Assembly: GCA_029718625.1 (NCBI GenBank)
Contig: CM056380.1
Span: 15,574,005-15,638,004 of the forward strand
Length of the DNA stretch: 64,000 nucleotides
Source of the DNA: Synaphobranchus kaupii
Lineage: Eukaryota > Chordata > Actinopteri > Anguilliformes > Synaphobranchidae
Direction: 5' to 3'
Shown here: piece after piece, positions 57,658 to 64,000 of the stretch
Layout of the letters: every line of letters starts with the position of its first letter
How positions within the stretch are numbered: position 1 is the first letter of the stretch
Position numbers and translations under genes: made by a program
The notes under the pieces: generated by a model
Databases searched by the model: none
Seen by the model: the letters and a program-made list of their open reading frames with translations, nothing else
Told to the model about the DNA's origin: nothing

Positions 57658-58478
57658 CCACACGATATCAATCATTGGCATGCACAACAGTAAGCCAATA
57701 CGTAACCTTACAAGTACTAAACTAGAAGCTTGAAACACTTAAACAAGGATTTATAAAACACAATCAAGGGAGGTCACAAGGAGGTAGGGAGGGGTGGAGA
57801 GAGGTGCAGCTTAAAGAGGTGAGTCTTCAATCTGCGCTTGAAGGCGGTCAGACTTTCTGTTGTTCTGACCTCCACGTGGAGCTCATTCCACCACCGTGGG
57901 GCCAGGACAGACAGACGTCGAGACCGGGTGCTAGTATGAAGTGGGGGGGGTACCAGTCGTCCTGAGGAGGCGGAACGCAGGGATCGGGTAGGTGTGTAGG
58001 GTCTGATGAGCTTTTGGAGGTATGGAGGGGCTGATCCTCGGACTGCCTGGAAGGCGAGCACCAATGTTTTGAATTTGATGCGAGCCATCACAGGTAGCCA
58101 GTGGAGGTCAATGAGCAGGGGGGTGACATGGGAGTGTCGGGGGAGGTTGAAGACCAGGCGGGCTGCTGCGTTCTGGATGAGCTGAAGGGGTCTGATGGCC
58201 GATGCTGGCAGGCCAGCCAGGAGAGAGTTGCAGTAGTCTAGGCGGGACAGCACCATCGCTTGGACCAGGAGGACTAAGAGTATTAGCACAGAGGAGAGGA
58301 GGCTGTCTGAGCTGCGTGAAGCATCTCGCTGACGGAGAGGAGTGCGGTCTCCGTTGAGTGGCCAGGTCTGAAGCCGGACTGGTGGGGGTCTAGTAGGTTG
58401 TTCTGGGTAAGGAAAGACGACAGTTGGTTAGAAACAGCACGTTCAATAGTTTTGGTTTTGGCACGTTATTTTCCGAAG
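57476..58478 (-). pseudogene. LINE remnant with RT core deleted
   Basis: On the minus strand the upstream part reads TIERAVSNQLSSFLTQNNLL, DPHQSGFRPGHSTETALLSV. It jumps to LSRLDYCNSLLAGLPASAIR, PLQLIQNAAARLVFNLPRHS, HVTPLLIDLHWLPVMARIKF, so motifs A, B and C (the YxDD core) are missing. The 3' end has CTCTGGATAAGAGCGTCTGC, CAAATG and (TAAAATG)n. A T22G21 run interrupts the 3' region at 57614-57656. Confidence 0.9.
57614..57656. repeat. T22-G21 homopolymer junction
   Basis: Twenty-two T followed directly by about 21 G. The G run could form a G-quadruplex. Length may be affected by sequencing error. Confidence 0.9.
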
Positions 58479-58479
58479 C

Positions 58480-60350
58480 AGAGGGGCGGTCTAAATGCCA
58501 GCCAGCAGCAATAGTCCTTTCTTGGCAGTAACTTAGAGTGATCACCTGTAGATTACTGGCGGGTTGAAAAGGGGAGCTAGCCAGGTGGGGCAGGTTGGGG
58601 AACTTTGAGGAGTCGCATGTTTGTTGTGACAATGCGTGTTTTGCGTTGCACGGCTGGCAGATAGCGAACGGGGATATGAATGTGCAATGATTACAGAGAC
58701 TGCTCTTATCGGGACCTTTGTTACAGCCTCGCCCCCGTGGCGCAGCTCCGCACCGATCTCCCACAGCCTGGAACCAAACCACATGTCAACCTTCACTGGC
58801 CTGGAACTGCAGCAGGACAATCTTTCTTTTCCACCAGACGTTCTTTCGGATTTAAAACATTAAATTAAAACACAAATAAGCAGAAACCACAGCATAACAA
58901 GATATGTTATTATGCTCAAAAAGGTATAGGTTATGTACGGTGAGACAGTGGGGGGGGGAAAAAATCAGTGAAGGTTTTTACACCTGGATTTAATCACATG
59001 TGATAGAGAATGTGGGTGATAAGAGGGCGGATGAATGTGTGTTGGTTTGAAAGGACTTGATTACGGAGAGTATGCTTTCATACTTGACTCTGCTGCACAG
59101 ATCTGCCCAGAAGCATATAGAAGCAAACAGTGGCCAGGCACGAGACAGGAGTGAGCAGTCCGACTCCGCAGCCTGCAGAGACAAACTGGCCCCCACAGGG
59201 GGCGCTGTCAGCTCATTTTTGTAAGACGCTCCATTTGTCAGACGTGGTTCCGAGGGGTGAATTAGCTCAGCCAATGAGCTAAAGGTACCTGAACTTTTAA
59301 ACCGACAATGAATGCGTCCATGGAAGCCGATTTGGAAAACTTGGCCAGACTGAAAAGCAGCACGCTCTTTCCAAAATAAACGAAAACATTTTTTTGTCAT
59401 GATGTCCGTTCCTCCACACAATTGTTGCAAAAAGCTTTTTGAAATGTTACAGAGTCCTTGAGGGGCGAGATATACCTCACACAGCAAAGTTCTGTGCTAA
59501 ATCATTTCTGACAGAGATTTTATGAGCCCAGTAGGGACCACATGTACTCTATTAGAGTTAAAAGTACTCTATCTGAGTTGATTTTACGCTGAACATCGTG
59601 GTGTGTAGCCTACACTACTGTACATATCATATTCTATGAAAGGACATCTGTCTCTAGAGATTTGGGAGGAGCTGCAAGACTGGGCCACAGTAGATGGGAG
59701 AATTTACTGTTCTCAATTGGTAACAGTTAGAAGGGCTTTTCCCTTAGTGTGTGCATGCATGTGTGCATGGGGGGGGGGGGGGTTGTTTGACAGCGAAGCA
59801 AGACTTAGGATTATAGGGTTCAGATGACACAAGGGTAGTTTTGAAAATTCCTTTGGGGGGGAGGGGTGTCTGGACAGATCAAAGCGCTTCACACTCCAGT
59901 GGATCTGCCCCCGCGCAGGGGGAGGCGGTCCGGGGTCACAGCGCCCCCTGTGGCAGGAGCATGGGTTGCGGTCAGTCTAACGGGGGAAAGTCTCGTCGCA
60001 GTATTCTCTCATTTCCTTTCCGAAAACCCCTCTGTGGTCGGCACTGTCGGCCGCCCCCCGTTTGAGTAAATGCATTTGTGGAGCTTGTTAAAAAACGTTC
60101 TTCTCTCCTCCAACCCACGCACTTTTTTCAGGGGTCCTTGTGCTCCTTAATGCTGAGCCTCGAACCTCGAACCCTTTCCCCCTTGACCCTCCATGCAGTG
60201 ACTTGAATGAGTGATGATGACTTTCTAAGAGTCCAGTCTTTTGGTCATGATTTTGTTTTTTTTAAACTGAGACTCAGCGGTGACTGCTCTCCTCCCCTGC
60301 TTTGATTTTGCCCTCTTGCACCTTGCTCTCAAATACTCCCCAGAGGGTTA
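58480..60350. other. Upstream intergenic region
   Basis: No coding exon was recognised. It contains the repeat piece at 59518-59600 (shared with 36522), a poly-G run at about 59769-59782 and G/C-rich tracts. Confidence 0.4.
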
Positions 60351-60767
60351 CATCGGGGAAGTCTAAAGTCCCCTCCTCCACTCTTTCTCTCTCTCTCTCG
60401 CTCTCTCCCTCCTCTCCTCTCCCTCTCTTTAAACCGACAGCCCAACAGGCAGGACTGCTCAGAACACAGACAGTCGGCCAAGCCTCCACTGGAGTGTGAC
60501 AGAGATTCAGACCAGAGGCAGACAGTCAGACCAACACTCTCCTGCATACCTCCACTCAGACTGGCAAAGAGTAAAGACAGAAACAAGGGACCTTAGGAAT
60601 AAATATACTCAAATCAAATAGAACTGATCAAAGGGAGTGCATTTCATTTTCTTTCTTTCTCTCTTTCTCATGAGAAAAGGAGCTGGACGCAAAAAGAGAG
60701 AGAGACAGTGAAGTTCAGAGGAACAGCTACGGATCGCATTCAGGCTAACGATCCTTTATATCCAGCA

Positions 60768-60800
60768 ATGGAAATGTCCTTGGCCAAAGTCAAGTGTTGA
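60768..60800 (+). other. Upstream ORF (11 codons including stop) before the candidate exon
   Basis: ATG at 60768 opens a short frame (MEMSLAKVKC) closed by TGA at 60798-60800, before the 60889 start. If it lies in the 5' UTR it could reduce translation of the main frame. Confidence 0.4.
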
Positions 60801-60845
60801 GGTGGTCGTCCGCACCTGGATTGCTAAGGAAGCTTGTCATCGCTT

Positions 60846-60881
<36 letters not shown>

Positions 60882-60882
60882 C
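60846..60882. repeat. (TG)n microsatellite just before a start codon
   Basis: TG run ending in GTGCGTGCGCG, about 7 nt before the ATG at 60889. Confidence 0.95.
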
Positions 60883-60888
60883 GCGATC

Positions 60889-60949
60889 ATGTCGAGGACT
60901 GGTGTCACTCACCTGCTAAAGGGGCTTTGGTTGCTGTGTCTCTGGGAAG
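60889..60949 (+). CDS. Candidate first coding exon of a secreted/membrane protein, possibly apcdd1l
   Basis: ATG at 60889 opens MSRTGVTHLLKGLWLLCLWE, then one base, then a perfect GTAAGT donor at 60950. The basic start and Leu/Trp/Cys-rich core look like a signal peptide. Upstream, 60400-60760 has pyrimidine- and then purine-rich sequence typical of a promoter/5' UTR. It is head-to-head with stx16, about 47 kb away; human STX16 and APCDD1L are divergent neighbours, so apcdd1l is the leading guess from position alone. No later exon is in the window, so identity is unproven. Confidence 0.45.
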
Positions 60950-62860
60950 GTAAGTGCATGTTGGTCTCTTTCTCTCTCTCTGTTTGCCATCTGATTAGAG
61001 CTCTATGTTCAGTTCTCTAACCAAAAAACACTCACGGATTGAATGGCGATTTTGCAATCTCGCAAACATTACTATATTCAACCGTTCTTCTGGTCGAATG
61101 GTTCTGCTCTCCGTTGGAATGAGCTTTGCATTAAAGCTGTAGTGATTTTGCTAAAGTATATTTTCGTTTTTATTAGACAGGGAATTAGTAGAAAACTTTG
61201 CCGCCGAATGGTTGTGTTCTTAACTGTAACAGAATGACTGATGACTAACATATGCTTCTCTGTTAAGTCTGTTTTTTATGTCATATTTTGTTTTTAAACG
61301 CAAAGTTTATTCAGATTTGCCAGTTTATATAGATTTTTTTTGCTATCCTGTCCATTAAAGCTTTTAACAGCTAAGAGAAAGAACTGAGAAACACAGTAAT
61401 TGCTCAGCTTTTATCAGTTTTTTGAATGAAAGAAAATGCTTTGCCATTTGAACAAGTCTCATTATCAGTTCAAACGTGATTCCAAATGACTTACACAGTA
61501 GTTCATGATATAATTAGTAACACAGAATTTATATTATGTTTGACTTTTGCATAATAAAATGAGTCAATGCATTCACACATGCACACGCACTAACTCACTA
61601 AATTCATGCACATGGTCGGAGCTGTTTCTGTTACGTTTGCTAACGTGTAAAAGATTTGACCACTAGTCCGTGAATCAACGTCGCAGATATTTGGAGATTT
61701 CCAAATGAGTTACGGCCATTGTTATCCCATGGAAAAGAAGTGATGTTTCAGCAGCGCGGACTACGTTTGAACCCCGGGAAGAGAAGCGCTGCGAGCGGCA
61801 CGCACAGTTGCTCTTTTGTTCAGTTTTAATTGGCTCTGCATACTGAGCTCCGCTGCATTGGAAACCATATTGCATCAGAAGGGCTTAGAGAAACTTTCAA
61901 GACTGACCGGCGGAATATAACCCTTCTCGTGAACACAAGTACTGTATCCTCTATATCTCAAGCACCGCAGATGGAATGAGGATTAGCGCTTGCTCTCAAC
62001 TGTGCAGCACAGTACATTTATAATGAACAGAGAGCACAGCTCTAAAATCTATTCTAGTAGTAATGCGCACAGGACATATGCTCAGTGTTGTTTGTCATCT
62101 TAATGTGGATGTTAATATTTAGAGCTGGCAGACCATTTACAGAATACAATATAACAGGTACATTCTGAAAACTGCAGATACATGCTTTGCATAATACAAG
62201 ATGACATATAGACAGAATGTAAACGGGCTTAATAGCTTCAAGATGAGCTTAATATTGACAGAAAACTTCATATCATAAATGGACTTAAGTAATATAACAT
62301 GGATATTTTGGACTTTGTAAAATACTATAGACAGAAGAAACAACATGCATACATGCCGATAATTTTGCTGTGCAATCTCAGGTGTTCACTGTCAAACGTT
62401 GAAAAGTTAAACTCTTTCAAACAGCCAAATATTTGAAGTAGCAAAGCTACTCGGGAACCTCTGATAAAATTATTTTATCCGAAATCAAATTTGCTTAAAG
62501 GTTTTATTTTGGGGTGGGGGGCTGCATTTTGTGTAAAAGCGGCACACTTTCAAATATGCCCCCCCCCACCCCCACCCAGAGGTAGGAGGCATGGCCCTGG
62601 AACTAATGTTCTGATTATAGTAATGACTGAAATAACAGGACACTGCCATTACTGACCCCTGGCTTTCAAAGCCGTTCGTTTTCCGTTGCCAACCTTGGCA
62701 GTGAGGTATTTTACCAGTCAGCGGCGCTTAGCAGTGACGGCGGGAGGCCCGGTCATAACGGAGCCTCTCATCCAGACGGGTGCAATGCTATTTTATAGCC
62801 TTTTCCGCAGTTCTGTAGCTCCAGTCATGTAAGACAGACAAGAGCTTTCAAGAAACCTTT
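60950..62860. other. Presumed intron 1 of the 60889 gene
   Basis: AT-rich, with C-rich and G-rich runs near 62505-62580. No exon or transposon was recognised. Confidence 0.35.
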
Positions 62861-62871
62861 AGCAGCTTAGC

Positions 62872-63800
62872 GCTTTACGCGCTCCGAGTGGCTACGCTCA
62901 GCGGTGTATGCGCTCTGAATGATTACGTTTAGCTTTTACGCTCTCCGAGTGGCTACGCTGGGCGGTGTATGCGCTCTGAGTGATTACGTTTAGCGTTTAC
63001 GCGCTCCGAGTGGCTACGCTGGGCGGTGTATGCACTCTGAATGATTACGTTTAGCTTTTACGCTCTCCGAGTGGCTACGCTGGGCGGTGTATGCGCTCTG
63101 AATGATTACGTTTAGCGTTTACGCGCTCCGAGTGGCTACGCTCGGCGGTGTATGCGCTCTGAATGATTACGTTTAGTGTTTACGCGCTCCGAGTGGCTAC
63201 GCTGGGCGGTGTATGCGCTCTGAATGATTACGTTTAGCGTTTACGCGCTCCGAGTGGCTACGCTCGGCGGTGTATGCGCTCTGAATGATTACGTTTAGTG
63301 TTTACGCGCTCCGAGTGGCTACGCTCAGCGGTGTATGCGCTCTGAATGATTACGTTTAGCGCGCTCCGAGTGGTTACGCTCGGCGGTGTATGCGCTCTGA
63401 GTGATTACGTTTAGCGTTTACGCGCTCCGAGTGGCTACGCTCGGCGGTGTATGCGCTCTGAATGATTACGTTTAGCGCTTTAGCGCTCCGAGTGGCTACG
63501 CTAGGCGGTGTATGCGCTCTGAATGATTACGTTTAGCGTTTACGCGCTCCGAGTGGCTACGCTCGGCGGTGTATGCGCTCTGAATGATTACGTTTAGCGT
63601 TTACGTGCTCCGAGTGGCTACGCTCGGCGGTGTATGCGCTCTGAATGATTACGTTTAGCGTTTACGCGCTCCGAGTGGCTACGCTCGGCGGTGTATGCGC
63701 TCTGAATGATTACGTTTAGCGTTTACGCGCTCCGAGTGGCTACGCTCGGCGGTGTATGCGCTCTGAATGATTACGTTTAGCGCTTTAGCGCTCCAAGTGG
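62872..63800. repeat. 61-bp higher-order minisatellite, about 15 copies
   Basis: The unit is GCGCTCCGAGTGGCTACGCT, CGGCGGTGTATGCGCTCTGA, ATGATTACGTTTAGCGTTTA, C. The two halves align with each other (GCGCTCCGAGTGGCTACG against GCGCTCTGAATGATTACG), so the unit is an old dimer of ~30 bp. It is rich in CpG and TACG, unlike the AT-rich flanks. Confidence 0.97.
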
Positions 63801-64000
63801 TTACGCTCAGCGGTTTATGAGCTCCGAGCGGCACCGCTTTATGGAATGCCAAAAGGGTCACAATTCGCCATGAATGGACGTGTTATTTTACGGCTTAAAA
63901 ACGGTTTTAACGCCGTAATTTATGCCATAATACATTAAGACGCCATTAAATATGCTGCTAAAATCATCAAAATGCCATATCTTGATGATATTTTTTAAAT
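63800..64000. other. Window end, nothing recognised
   Basis: Diverged edge of the array, then AT-rich sequence with repeated CGCCGTAAT / GCCATAATAC-like motifs. Confidence 0.4.

Noticed and set aside
58990..59487. 165-codon minus frame upstream of the candidate exon
   Set aside because: No recognisable domain, no clear initiation or splice signals; could be chance in G/C-balanced sequence.
62872..63800. CRISPR-like regular array
   Set aside because: No unique spacers; the whole 61-bp unit repeats, and the genome is vertebrate.

Overview
This is vertebrate, almost certainly teleost fish, nuclear DNA. It has spliced genes with GT-AG junctions, long AT-rich introns, CA/TG microsatellites, and a typical fish transposon mix (Tc1/mariner, hAT, piggyBac and Harbinger-like elements, L2/CR1-like LINEs, a Ty3/gypsy element, tRNA-derived SINEs). 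Nothing bacterial, phage-like or CRISPR-like is present. The species cannot be named from the sequence. || Layout. Positions 1-13391, minus strand, hold the 5' half of stx16 (syntaxin 16), the only gene recognised with high confidence. The exons are 13389..13260 (start codon, two alternative 5' splice sites), a 12-nt microexon 7886..7875, 3053..2946, 1816..1676 and 635..473. The SNARE helix and membrane anchor lie beyond the left edge. The introns carry a minisatellite made from the end of exon 4 and its splice donor (799-1699), a possible solo LTR, LINE and SINE pieces, a Tc1-type MITE, and a 1.83-kb long-TIR element with a rearranged gypsy-type integrase (10965-12798). || From 13.4 to 60.8 kb no host gene was recognised. 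The region is packed with repeats: a broken Ty3/gypsy pol (14.7-18.1 kb) with two minisatellites at coding positions, a 51-bp array (19.4-19.9 kb), two abutting hAT MITEs sharing a target site (24.3-25.4 kb), Tc1 fragments (26.6-29.3 kb), a 2.5-kb element with about eleven covarying hairpins (33.7-36.3 kb), a nested Tc1-type element inside a SINE-like repeat (38.8-40.3 kb), a 57-bp array (40.4-41.0 kb), a piggyBac MITE (44.5 kb), LINE 3' ends (45.5, 48.2, 52.5-54.1 and 57.5-58.5 kb), a Harbinger-like element (51.3-52.5 kb) and a 29/31-bp array (55.8-56.35 kb). || At 60889-60949, plus strand, a likely first coding exon encodes a signal-peptide-like start followed by a perfect GTAAGT donor. It lies head-to-head with stx16. 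Human STX16 and APCDD1L have that arrangement, so apcdd1l is a reasonable but unproven identity. The window ends in a 61-bp higher-order minisatellite (62.9-63.8 kb). || The main theme is minisatellites seeded from coding sequence (an stx16 exon end with its donor, gypsy integrase, and the edge of gypsy RT), together with unusual palindromic and hairpin-rich transposons.
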